Source: a virus
Direction: 5' to 3' (one strand)
DNA: 36,110 bases
IMG/VR virus record: IMGVR_UViG_3300024999_000242
Coordinates: 1 to 36,110 of that record
In this document: in pieces, positions 15,560 to 24,500 of the stretch
Layout of the letters: the number at the start of each line of letters is the position of its first letter
How positions within the stretch are numbered: the stretch's first letter is position 1
Translations under genes and position numbers: made by a program
The notes under the pieces: generated by a model
Seen by the model: only the letters and a program-made list of their open reading frames with translations
Told to the model about the DNA's origin: nothing
Database searches by the model: none

Positions 15560-15854
15560 GAAAATTTCTTCTTGCCAAAGACAATATAATGCACATGTAG
15601 TTCGGTGTTTGACTTCAGGACATTAGAAGTCGGTCATCCTTTATACTCATAGAGCTTCAGACTGAAGATTACATCCGAAGGTATGTTTTTAGCATTTATA
15701 TAATCGTAGTTCATCCTGTAAATAATTTTCATTATACACAGTCACTGAGGCTTGAGTACTCCAAACAGTCATTGCACATTAGAATATTGTCCACTAATGT
15801 CCAACTTTGTCTAAATTTTAGCAACTGCTTGAAGTACCACCAATTAAGCTACTA
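15560..15854 (-). ncRNA. Candidate omega (HEARO) RNA of IscB, guide at its 5' end
   Basis: The 305 nt between the upstream tail gene and IscB contain no gene on either strand but several stems: ACATTAG/CTAATGT (15776-15782 and 15794-15800), GACTTC/GAAGTC (15611-15616 and 15626-15631), a palindrome CTTCAGACTGAAG (15655-15667), and GGATG three times on the - strand. In known IscB loci the omega RNA lies directly upstream of the gene, with the guide at its 5' end coming from flanking DNA. By that rule the guide would be read from about 15854 to 15835, covering the end of the tail gene and its junction. Exact ends and fold are not determined. Confidence 0.7.
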
Positions 15855-16257
15855 TATTTTCTAGATTAATTTGTAAAGCTCCTACAGAAAGTACGAGAAT
15901 AGTACCTGTCTCAACTGTGCGTGAATTTGTAAGTTGTCCGAAAACTTTAATATTACCACCCGTAAGTGCATCTGCTAAAAAGAAATGAGTTATAATTCCC
16001 CAACTTACTTGAGATTCTGGAAATTCATATTCCACAGCGTTGGTAAGAGAACCACTAGATGCTGTTGTAAATGAAACTTTCGTATTTGGAATTAATACAC
16101 GTGAATACGCTACATCTGTCGGCTCAGTTTTTCCAGTTCCATCGTTTTGAATAGCTGTAGTAGATACCCCCATATAATAATTTGTTGGTATAGTTGGCGT
16201 AACTTTACCAAAATACTCATCAAGAATAGTATTAGCTTGTGTATATGTAACTGACAT
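15844..16257 (-). CDS. Phage tail fibre/baseplate-type protein
   Basis: The protein is 137 residues. The patterns NYYMGVSTTAIQNDGTGKTEPTD, then YSRV, FPESQVSWGIITHFFLAD and a Gly-Gly-Asn turn are those of a widespread small phage tail protein family, seen near fibre genes, in which aromatic and WG-IT-F residues are conserved. The likely role is a structural part of the baseplate or fibre base. ATG 16257 has AAAGGAGGT upstream. The final codons form the left flank of the IscB insertion, so its 3' end probably supplies the omega-RNA guide; the coding sequence itself is intact. Confidence 0.75.
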   Translation of the reverse strand: MSVTYTQANTILDEYFGKVTPTIPTNYYMGVSTTAIQNDGTGKTEPTDVAYSRVLIPNTKVSFTTASSGSLTNAVEYEFPESQVSWGIITHFFLADALTGGNIKVFGQLTNSRTVETGTILVLSVGALQINLENIVA

Positions 16258-16270
16258 TTAATTACCTCCT

Positions 16271-16293
16271 TTAATATTTATATAAAATATTAA
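16271..16293. other. AT-only palindrome in a tail-gene leader
   Basis: TTAATATTT (16271-16279) and AAATATTAA (16285-16293) are a perfect 9-bp inverted repeat around ATATA, just upstream of a ribosome site. Related AT strings occur in other late-gene leaders (near 16655, 21505 and 34675). It may be a promoter part, an RNA-processing hairpin, or chance in AT-rich DNA. Confidence 0.35.
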
Positions 16294-16297
16294 TAAA

Positions 16298-16648
16298 TTA
16301 AACTATTGCTTTATCTATAATGATAATTCCCATCGCAGGAATAAATTTTTTACCTCCACTGTCTATTACAACAGGCTGTTGGATAAATTTTCCATATAAA
16401 GATTCTGTGTCTGCACTTGATAAAACTACCTGAAACGAATTTAGTCCAGTTATATTGCCTGTTTTTAAAAGAACTGCAACATCTCCAAACTCACCATACC
16501 TTTGTAATTTCCATGTACAGGTCGCACCATTTAAATCAACTGCACTACCGTCTGGATTTGTTACTGAGAAAGTTAGGTATTGTGTTGTAGAACCAATAAA
16601 TTGAATTTCAGGTAAGGTATAAGTATTATTAGCCAAACCTATCACCAC
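16298..16648 (-). CDS. Baseplate upper protein-like (BppU N-terminal type) domain protein
   Basis: The protein is 116 residues, all beta, with GSTTQYLTFSVTNPDGSAVDLNGATCTWKL as a typical immunoglobulin-like start, then NSFQVVLSSADTESLYGKFIQQPVVI and a final GIIIID strand. This matches the small domain proteins that resemble the N-terminus of baseplate upper proteins in Gram-positive siphoviruses. It should be a virion part near the tail tip. It lies between two other small tail genes. ATG 16648 is preceded by TAGGTGGTG. Confidence 0.65.
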   Translation of the reverse strand: MVIGLANNTYTLPEIQFIGSTTQYLTFSVTNPDGSAVDLNGATCTWKLQRYGEFGDVAVLLKTGNITGLNSFQVVLSSADTESLYGKFIQQPVVIDSGGKKFIPAMGIIIIDKAIV

Positions 16649-16669
16649 CTAATTTTATATAATATTTAT

Positions 16670-16861
16670 TTAAACCTTATTATTTTCTCCTTTTAGTACT
16701 TTTCGTTCTTCTTGATTTTCTTTATCAATATCCTCTAGAACACTTTCAAGTATCTGAATACAACCGAGCATATAATTTAAATTCACTTTTCCATGAACTT
16801 CAATAGCATTTAAAGTATTTATTGTTGAAACCATTTTTTGAAATAAAGTCTGTTTATCCAT
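16670..16861 (-). CDS. Small phage protein, 63 aa
   Basis: The protein is 63 residues, mainly helical: VSTINTLNAIEVHGKVNLNYM, then LGCIQILESVLEDI and a charged tail. A segment of this form (V-HGK-N-..-LGCI-LE) is familiar from small proteins in tail regions of Firmicute phages, without a known role. ATG 16861 follows AAAGGAGAG. The next gene upstream on the - strand is separated by the + strand cargo gene, so this gene must be reached by read-through or its own promoter in 16862-16990. Confidence 0.65.
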   Translation of the reverse strand: MDKQTLFQKMVSTINTLNAIEVHGKVNLNYMLGCIQILESVLEDIDKENQEERKVLKGENNKV

Positions 16862-16914
16862 ATTTAATTTAACTCTCCTTTATAAAATAAAAGTTTATTT
16901 ATTATATTATTAAC

Positions 16915-16942
16915 TTGACAAATCTTTCCTTTATAGTATAAT
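16915..16942 (+). promoter_or_regulatory. Consensus sigma-A promoter for the + strand cargo gene
   Basis: TTGACA (16915-16920) and TATAAT (16937-16942) are both perfect matches, with a 16-nt spacer. The start codon is about 60 nt downstream. A housekeeping promoter inside a minus-strand late region is the classic sign of a cargo (moron) gene expressed from the prophage. Confidence 0.85.
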
Positions 16943-17004
16943 TAAATTAAAAGAGCAAATAATAAATATGATAAATATAATTATATGAAAGGAAATGATT
17001 AATA

Positions 17005-17805
17005 ATGAAAACTAAAATTAACTTTAAAAGTATTCTTATTGGTATAATCATTGGTATTGTAATTATGTCCTCTGTATTTGCCGCTGGAGAAATTGTGCAA
17101 TATATATTTACTCCATCAACACATAAGTTGATTGTTGATAACAAAGAGTACTCAAACCCTGATATTCCCATAAATATGTTCATGTTTGAAAATAGAAATT
17201 ATATACCTATAGCAGTTCTCAGAGACTTATGTTTGAAGCTTGGTATCCCTTTTGAATTTGACAATACTACTAAGGAAATTAGAATTGATACTGTAACTAA
17301 TGCTGTTTATGGTAAAGTCTCTTCTCTAAAAGAAGCTTTAAAATTACCCCCAGAAGAAAAACAAAAATGGTTAAAAGAACATGCTGATGCTGAAGGTAAT
17401 ATTATTATTGATAGTAAAAAGGTTAATATTTATACTGGATTATCAGAAGATGATTTGGCAACAGCTATGCCAATTAAAGAAGATAAAAATAATAATACAA
17501 CTAAAGCAAATACTTCTTTAGATGGTATTGAATTAAAACTTAAATATAATAATAAAGGCGAATATGATGAAAACGGAATTTATTATATAAACACCACTCA
17601 AATTGAAACCAAATACAGTAATAAATTTAACTTAGAAAATGGATTTTGGTTTGGAAGAAAATTGCAACAAGATAATACAATAATAATGTGGATGATATAT
17701 AAAGGGAATACTATTAAACCTATTTTAGAGAATATACCAAATTTTAAAGGTAGAGAAATTCCGTTAGATTATTATGAAACTTATATGCTACCATTATTAA
17801 AATAG
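17005..17805 (+). CDS. Exported protein with copper-amine-oxidase-N-like (stalk) domain; probable lysogenic conversion gene
   Basis: The protein is 266 residues. Residues 1-27 are a good signal peptide: Lys-rich start, IIIGIVIMSSVF, and an AxA-type cut near VFA-AGE. Residues about 40-95 match the clostridial surface domain named after the copper amine oxidase N-terminus (HKLIVDNKEY, NYIPIAVLRDLCLKLGIPFEFD, KEIRID). The rest is polar with Asn-rich links and is unknown. It is the only + strand gene in the structural half of the window, with its own consensus promoter and a terminator just after the stop, so it is probably expressed in lysogens and changes the host surface. Lacks a sortase motif or a C-terminal anchor. 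The role is inference. Confidence 0.8.
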   Translation: MKTKINFKSILIGIIIGIVIMSSVFAAGEIVQYIFTPSTHKLIVDNKEYSNPDIPINMFMFENRNYIPIAVLRDLCLKLGIPFEFDNTTKEIRIDTVTNAVYGKVSSLKEALKLPPEEKQKWLKEHADAEGNIIIDSKKVNIYTGLSEDDLATAMPIKEDKNNNTTKANTSLDGIELKLKYNNKGEYDENGIYYINTTQIETKYSNKFNLENGFWFGRKLQQDNTIIMWMIYKGNTIKPILENIPNFKGREIPLDYYETYMLPLLK

Positions 17806-17824
17806 AAGGGGATTTACCCCTCTA
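17803..17824. terminator. Bidirectional terminator between cargo gene and Tal gene
   Basis: TAGA-A-GGGG (17803-17811) pairs with CCCC-TCTA (17817-17824) around ATTTA, with one bulged A. TTTTAT follows on the + strand and TTTTAATAA on the - strand. It ends both the cargo gene and the convergent Tal gene. Confidence 0.8.
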
Positions 17825-17826
17825 TT

Positions 17827-20652
17827 TTATATGGGGATAATATCAATATATCCTATTGCTGTAGAGCTACCATATGGTCTAATATATAATTTACCTAAAC
17901 TTTCCGAATAGTCAATGTGACATTTATTACTGCTATAATATGGTCTTAAATATCTAGTATCATGTGTATGGTCTATGTTGGCAAAATTACTGTCTATATA
18001 ACTTTTTGAATATACATCACCACTCTGCAAATAATTACTTAAATCACTATCTATTACTACTCTATTGCTTGCAGAAGCACTTCCAATGCATACTATACCA
18101 TAACTTCCACTTTTTAATATTAAATTTCTACCACCCGATAAAACTAAATCCTGACCATAAGGAGCAACACTAGCATTAGAATAGATAGTTAAAGCTTCAT
18201 CATTAAAATCAGCTATTCCACCTATCATTGTACCATTTCTATACATTAAACCTGCATATACACTCAAGTATTTTTCAATACAAAATCCGCTTTTAACATT
18301 TGAAGAATTGTAAGATTTTAATTGATTTGTTGACAACTCCAATCTTTCTCCGCTTGAAGCTGTTTTTATAGCTCCGCTTCCACTCATTGTTAAATTACCA
18401 GATACACTCAAATTACCAGTTATTGAACCGCCAGTAGCATTTATTGTACCATTTGCTACAACATATCCATTACTATCAACTGTAAAGTTTCCATTACCTA
18501 TATTTATTGAACCGCCTGAAATAGTCGAGTTTGATACTATGCTTCCTGCGATAAGTTCACCTTTAATTTTTAAGTTACCATTACTATAATATAGTTGGTC
18601 TGTCCATGTACCACCTACATTGCCTTGAAATTTAATTGAAGATGGTGTTAAGATTGCTTTTGATTTGTTGTCGGTAGTTGTGAGTGTAAAGGAGGCATCC
18701 ACAAGTGTTGCTCCCGTAGCATTAACAAGAAATTTGTTATTAGTATTTGTTATTAATAAAGAATTAGAAGCCACCATTTTGCCTACAATAACGTCACCAA
18801 TTAAACCGTACACAGTAGAGCCAGAAGGGTCAATAATTTTCCCAAGTGCTAATTTTGCTGTATTAAAATTATCATTTGAAAATGCTAATGTTGAACTCGT
18901 CAACCAACATTCATAAGGGGTATATCCACCTGTATTTACATCATATTGTTTACCACGTAGACCATTACCATCTATTTTAATTTCTTGATTTGAATTATTA
19001 ACTAAATTATTTTTTGTTGCGTCTAATGCACCATTTATAAATTCTGTAACTTCATCTTTGTTATTTTTAGTCCAATCAGTATATAAATATTTATCAAATG
19101 AAACTGAACTTCCTGCTTTAAAAGCATCTTCAAAAAGGTCTGAGAAAACAAATGCCGAATCATCAAGTCGATATCTATTACCAAAAACCATTGAGAAATC
19201 ATCATTCTCATAATCTATAGATATTTGTAAACATATGGGATAACTCATTACTCCTTCTTTTAATTCAACGTTCAAAATACTTCCCAATGTAAGTTGATTA
19301 CCAAAATCCTGAAATTCCTTTAAATTTAAGAAATTCACTGAGTTAACATTAAATTTATATTTTGGTTGACTAATTTTGCTTAATACTCTTACACCTTGTT
19401 CATATAATTGTTGTGCCATATCTTGTTGTTGTACTAATGTTTGAGTATTAACTATTAAAAATGAATCATTCTGATATGTTTCCTCGTAAATAAAACCATC
19501 TAATACAGATAATTGAGCAGTTGTAAAATTATTTTCTATTTTAAGAATATTATTTATATTTACAAGGTCTGCCTTAATTACGGTAATTTCATTTTCAAGC
19601 TGAATAATTTCATTCTCTTTGGTAGATATTTGTGAATTCTTAGAATTAATTTGAGAATTTATATCTGTTAAAGATAATCCTTGTTCTATTCTTGCTTTTT
19701 TAACCCCTATTAAGGCTGTTAATTCTGATTGAAGGTCTGTTAATTCTGCTTCTTTAGTAAGTAATAAAGTGCTTTTATCTTTTAATGAAACCAACTTGCT
19801 AGAATAAGAAGATTGATTTAAAGTAATTTTATTTTCCCATGTTGTAATAGCATCTATTAATGATTGCTCCATCCAGTTTGTGTTTTTATAAAAACTAAAG
19901 TTATATATTTTATTATCACCTAAACTATTTACAGAATGAATATCAAGTTCATTTCCTCCATAAACAGATAAACACGTAATTATTTCTGAGGATATTTCAG
20001 TTACTTCAGTTTGTTTTAATAAATTATCAAATGATAAATAAATGCTTGTATTATTCACATAATTAGATATTGAATAGGCATTAATCTTTTTATTAAATGT
20101 ATCAAAAGTAAAGAAACATTCATAGGATTGTTCAACATCACTCATAAGAAAATTAAAAAGATTTTGGTCTGAAACTTGGAAAGTACGAAATTTATCCCAC
20201 AAAGAACTATCTATTGAGCCTAATGTCCATCCTTTTAACATTGAAACAATTTCATACATCAACGTACCACTAGAACTAATTGGGTCATAGAATTTAAACA
20301 TACCATTGAAAGCTGTAATTTTACGTTGAGTAAGTTCCACTTCTAATGAATAGCATTTTACTTGTTTTGTCTCTTTTATCCCATCGCTAATTATATTTAC
20401 CTCATGTATTTTAAACCATGCTACATCTTTAAATAATATAAATTTCTTACCTATTATTTGGTCATAATATGGAGTTATTATATTGTCTTTTTTGTATGGT
20501 ATTTCAAACGTTAATTCACTAATATCATTGAATTTGAGGTCTAAATTAATATTAAAAGCACTTTCAAGAGGTGTTATATAGTTTTTATTTGGATTGGATA
20601 AAATCAATTCAGGGCGTTCTGGTCTATTAAAAAGGTCAAAATTTATTATCAT
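17827..20652 (-). CDS. Tail-associated (Tal) minor structural protein
   Basis: The protein is 941 residues. Its N-terminal 360 residues match the Tal/gp18-type minor tail protein that caps the tail tip (start INFDLFNRPERPELIL, then NDISELTFEIPY, SGTLMYEIVSMLKGW and a FFTFDTFNKKINAY strand). A coiled coil spans about 265-365. The middle part resembles a baseplate ring domain, and the C-terminal half (about 600-941) is repetitive Gly/Ser/Asn-rich shaft (NLKIKGELIAG, SGNLTMSGSG) with a distal part ending in YGSSTAIGYIDIIPI. It follows Dit, the usual order. I see no peptidase or hydrolase motif. ATG 20652 follows GAGGTGAAA. Confidence 0.85.
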   Translation of the reverse strand: MIINFDLFNRPERPELILSNPNKNYITPLESAFNINLDLKFNDISELTFEIPYKKDNIITPYYDQIIGKKFILFKDVAWFKIHEVNIISDGIKETKQVKCYSLEVELTQRKITAFNGMFKFYDPISSSGTLMYEIVSMLKGWTLGSIDSSLWDKFRTFQVSDQNLFNFLMSDVEQSYECFFTFDTFNKKINAYSISNYVNNTSIYLSFDNLLKQTEVTEISSEIITCLSVYGGNELDIHSVNSLGDNKIYNFSFYKNTNWMEQSLIDAITTWENKITLNQSSYSSKLVSLKDKSTLLLTKEAELTDLQSELTALIGVKKARIEQGLSLTDINSQINSKNSQISTKENEIIQLENEITVIKADLVNINNILKIENNFTTAQLSVLDGFIYEETYQNDSFLIVNTQTLVQQQDMAQQLYEQGVRVLSKISQPKYKFNVNSVNFLNLKEFQDFGNQLTLGSILNVELKEGVMSYPICLQISIDYENDDFSMVFGNRYRLDDSAFVFSDLFEDAFKAGSSVSFDKYLYTDWTKNNKDEVTEFINGALDATKNNLVNNSNQEIKIDGNGLRGKQYDVNTGGYTPYECWLTSSTLAFSNDNFNTAKLALGKIIDPSGSTVYGLIGDVIVGKMVASNSLLITNTNNKFLVNATGATLVDASFTLTTTDNKSKAILTPSSIKFQGNVGGTWTDQLYYSNGNLKIKGELIAGSIVSNSTISGGSINIGNGNFTVDSNGYVVANGTINATGGSITGNLSVSGNLTMSGSGAIKTASSGERLELSTNQLKSYNSSNVKSGFCIEKYLSVYAGLMYRNGTMIGGIADFNDEALTIYSNASVAPYGQDLVLSGGRNLILKSGSYGIVCIGSASASNRVVIDSDLSNYLQSGDVYSKSYIDSNFANIDHTHDTRYLRPYYSSNKCHIDYSESLGKLYIRPYGSSTAIGYIDIIPI

Positions 20653-20707
20653 AGTTTCACCTCACTTTTTAATATAATAAAAAGAAAGGAGTTAACCTTT
20701 CTTAACA

Positions 20708-21478
20708 CTAAATCTTCTTTAAGAAACGACATATAATTTTTAAAGTGCCATTCCCATTAATTACTAAATTATTATTCCCTGAAACCGTTCTAAACCAATT
20801 TAGATTAAATTTTTGTAATCTGTTTTGACCTGTCGAACTTGTTATTATTTTGAGTTCGTTATCAATTATTAAATTTTCACTACTGTTTATCCCTGTAAAA
20901 CTAAAAACCCTATCATTATCATTTATATTTTTAATTGAAAAAGATGTTGTAGTTGAAGATGTTGTAAAATTAATTTTAGGATAAATATACCCTTCAATAT
21001 CGGACAAATTAATAAATACAATACTTTGATTGGGTGTTATAATATTATATTGATAGGTAAATTCATCACTCCAAACATGCCCCTCAGAACAATAAACATC
21101 ACACTTAAACCCATATACTTGATTCCCAATGCTAATTTTCTTTGGATTAATCAACATACATCTAAAGAAAACTCCTTCTAAATCAGGTTGAACAATTTGC
21201 AAATATTTATATTCTAATCTATTAAATAATAATTGACCAATAGCTGAAACATCGTAATAATCTAACGGAGCTTCACTCATCATAGTAATTGGAAATGTTA
21301 AATTACCGCTTTGTTTAACTCCATAAAAATAGTTTTTATTTCTTGTTTTTTCTTCTATAATTTCTATATCTCCACCAAAATTATTTTCTATTACCCCTGA
21401 ATCAAAATTTGCTAAAAACAAATTATACTTCTCACAAGGAACATTATCAAACACGAATTCGGTTGCATAAAAACTCAA
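20708..21478 (-). CDS. Distal tail protein (Dit)
   Basis: The protein is 256 residues. The start (YATEFVFDNVPCEKYNLFLANFD) and the hallmark segment ETKNKNYFYGVKQSGNLTFP-like region (here EEKTRNKNYFYGVK) are those of the Dit family, the hexameric hub joining tail tube and tip. C-terminal strands (FTGINSSENLIIDNELKIITS, NNLVINGNGTLKIICRF) fit the galectin-like domain. It sits between tape measure and Tal, as expected in siphoviruses. AAAGGAATGAT precedes ATG 21478, and a terminator ends the tape-measure transcript upstream, so Dit may begin a new transcript. Confidence 0.85.
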   Translation of the reverse strand: MSFYATEFVFDNVPCEKYNLFLANFDSGVIENNFGGDIEIIEEKTRNKNYFYGVKQSGNLTFPITMMSEAPLDYYDVSAIGQLLFNRLEYKYLQIVQPDLEGVFFRCMLINPKKISIGNQVYGFKCDVYCSEGHVWSDEFTYQYNIITPNQSIVFINLSDIEGYIYPKINFTTSSTTTSFSIKNINDNDRVFSFTGINSSENLIIDNELKIITSSTGQNRLQKFNLNWFRTVSGNNNLVINGNGTLKIICRFLKKI

Positions 21479-21541
21479 TCATATCATTCCTTTCTAACCA
21501 TAATATTTATATAAACTTTTATTATTTGTTTTCAATATAAA

Positions 21542-21565
21542 AGGGTACTGATTTTTCAGTACCCT
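21542..21565 (-). terminator. Terminator after the tape-measure gene
   Basis: AGGGTACTGA (21542-21551) and TCAGTACCCT (21556-21565) form a perfect 10-bp stem with a TTTT loop. On the - strand TTTTATATTG follows. TTGAAA and TATAAA-like boxes about 18 nt apart lie just downstream and could restart transcription for Dit. Confidence 0.85.
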
Positions 21566-21577
21566 ATAGACTATAGA

Positions 21578-24500
21578 CTAAATACTAACTGTTTTTATAT
21601 TTCTACTAATTCCACGCATACCCATAGTATCAACTAATTTATCTACTGCCTGATTTACTATAGTTTCTAATCGAGGCATTACCGTATTATCGACATTTCC
21701 GTTGATAGTTAATAAACTATCTATCTGTATATTCCCTTTATTATTCACAGAACTCAATTGTGGTAAAGTATTAGTCATAAATCTATTCATTTGAATTGGA
21801 TTTATTATTAATTCACCCTTCAACAATTTAGCAAATTCTTCATTAGTCTTTAATAATGGTAAACCTCCAACAAATCCAGAATCAATACCTTCATGATACA
21901 ACTTAACTGTACCCTTATACCAATGACCGTCATTCTTATAAATAGCACCGATTAACTTAGCTAATTCTTCATTTTCAGCATGAAGTCTTTCTTTTTCACT
22001 TTCTGAAGCACTAGTCCACTCTAATGAATTCATCTGCATTTGTGCTACAATAGCATCTTCATCAATTTCATTAAATGCATTTTCAACATCTATTACACCT
22101 AATTCTGTTTTATATGATTGTAATGCTGATTTAGCTTTATCCCATGCTGTTGAGATATCTTGTTCCACACTGGTTCCGTATAACTTGTTCCATTTTACTA
22201 AATTAGCATAAACACTATCTGACTGTGAATTTATCAATGCCATAGCATCAGCGGTTAATTGACCAGACTTATTTAGATAGTCCTGAATTGTTTGAATTTC
22301 ATCTTCTTTAGTATCTTTAAATTGTTCTAATTCAGTATCTAAAGCATCTTCTTGAAGTTGTATACTTCTATCATGTTGTGTTTCTTCTAAATCTGTTGTT
22401 AACTTTGCTAATTCTTCTTCAAGTTTTAATCTTTCTGCCTGTGATTCTCTACTATCATCAAGACTTAATTCAAGAAGTCTATTTTGAATTGTAGATATAC
22501 CCTTCTGTTTTTCAGAGATATCTTTTTCATAATCATGTTGTTCTTCAGTGAGTTTTAATTGTTCTTTTTTAGCATTAATGATTTTTTCATAAGCGTCAAT
22601 TTCTTCTTTAAGTGCGTTAATTTCGTCTTCTTTTTGTTGTTTAATCATTTTTTCAGTAAGGTCGATTACTTCTTGAATAGATTCTTTTTGTTGTTTGTAG
22701 AGGTCTTGTTGTTTTTCCACTGATGTAGTTATATCTTGATTAATGTCTTTACGTGTCTTTTCAATATCAGCAAGCTTCCCCTGTACCCCTAATATCTTCT
22801 CATTGAGTTCATCTTCTAAACCTTTAGACTTTGCTACATTACGCTGTGACTCGTAATAAGCAAGTAAGGATTTTTGTGCTTTTTCTTCTAAGTCAAGATT
22901 ATTCTTTCGTGCTTCATATTCTTCGTTAAGAAGATTATTAGATTTATTTTCTGCTTCTATTACTTTATTTTGATATTCTTGTTCTTTGGTAAGAATATCG
23001 GAGAGAGAGGTGTCTTTTTTAGATTTATCTGTCTTAGAAACATCAGTAACCAACTTTTTTATATCTACAGATTTTAATCCAAAGAAATTATCTAGTTGTT
23101 TATTTATACCTGCTTTAGCTGTTTCTAAAGCGGCTAGTTTATTTCCAAGATAATATTGTGCTTCAGGACTACCAGCATATTCAGCAGAAGCAATAAGTTC
23201 ATTAATCTGAAGTATTTTTTCTCCTAACTTAGACATAATAAACATCTTAGCTTGCTGTGCATTTTTAAAATTATCTACATCAGACTGATAAACCTTAAAA
23301 GTATTATTAAGATTATCTTTTAATAATGATATTTGTGAATTTAATGAATCTTGTACTGAAGTCACTTTATCATTTTGTAATTTTACAAGTTCACTATATA
23401 AAGATTTTTCATCATTAAGATATTGAAGAAGTGAAGGATATTTATCAATTAATGAAATTAACGTATCAGTAGAAAATTTACCAGTTTCTTTATATTCATC
23501 TAATGCTGAATTTATATCACTTATTGATTCTCTAGCTTCAATTATAGTTTTTGCTAAATCTCCAAAACTAATAGTTTGTGAATTTATTGCATTATTAACA
23601 TCATTGGTAGATTTAGATAGGTTGCTTTCTTGTAATATTACAGATTCTATTGCTTTTGCACGTTCAGTAAGTATTTTATATTCTTCTGAACCTTGTTCAT
23701 TAGATTCATCTAAAACCTTTATATTCTTTTGAATTTCACTATATTCTTTTGTAAGAGATTCAGTTTTTTCAGCAATCTTATTTTTTAAATCTTCATACGT
23801 TTTAGCAGAATTTTTATTATTATCATCTAAGTTTTTAATTTCTTCATTATATTTTTTTAATAAATCAATATCGTTATTGCTTTCTTCGCCATATATACTT
23901 CCAACTTCACTTCCGATAGTAAAAGCACTATCTGCTATTTTAGGAGAAGAATTATCACCATATTGTTTTCGTACAAGAAGTTTTGTCTCATAAGCTAAAT
24001 TATCCTTTAAAGCTTCCTTTTGTTTCTCTAGAATTTTTAAATATTTTTCTTCTTGTTCAGTACGATTTTCTTTTGCTAAAAGTTGGTCTTTAGTGGATTG
24101 AAGGTTTTTTAATTCATCGGATAAAGCTTGAACTTTTTCACGTTGTTCTTCTACTGTAACAATAAGTACATCAAAAGCTTTTACTACTGCATATATTCCT
24201 GCCGCTAAAGCCAAAGGTGCAAACATACCCAAAATTGTATTAAGCCTTAATGCGGCAATTCCAGCGATGCCTAAACTCTTTGTAAAACCAGATATAGCTA
24301 TAGTCGCAACATTAATTATTGGAGCAAGTATCATTGATTTACTAAATACTGTAAAATAAGTAATAGTAATAGCAACAACCACATTTAAAAGTCCGAGATA
24401 ATCAGTTAAATTAACGATTCCTGTACCTGCACTCACTACAAATTTTATAAAATCAGAACTAATAGCATTATTCCACATCATTTGAACGGAGCTTGTAAAT

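Larger units (their letters stand above)
14201..15834 (-). mobile_element. IscB/omega-RNA insertion between two tail genes
   Basis: The proposed element is about 1.63 kb and holds one IscB gene and a non-coding upstream region; no TnpA is present. The - strand reads GGTGGTA at 15841-15835 on one side and GGTATAAATG at 14204-14195 on the other. Joining them at GGTA yields TTAATTGGTGGTATAAATG, an ordinary stop-ribosome site-start junction between the two tail genes. The shared GGTA and a hairpin 3 nt inside the right end resemble IS200/605 ends. Boundaries are inferred, with a 4-nt ambiguity. Confidence 0.65.

Noticed and set aside
15720-15780. CRISPR-like repeats near IscB (CAGTCACTG and CAGTCATTG)
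   Set aside because: There are only two imperfect copies, no spacers of even length and no cas genes. They are more likely part of the omega-RNA fold.
16271-16293. Recurring AT-only motif (TAATATTTATATAAA-like) before late genes as a phage-specific promoter
   Set aside because: Copies vary, positions relative to starts differ, and such strings are expected by chance in DNA this AT-rich. A motif count against shuffled sequence would be needed.
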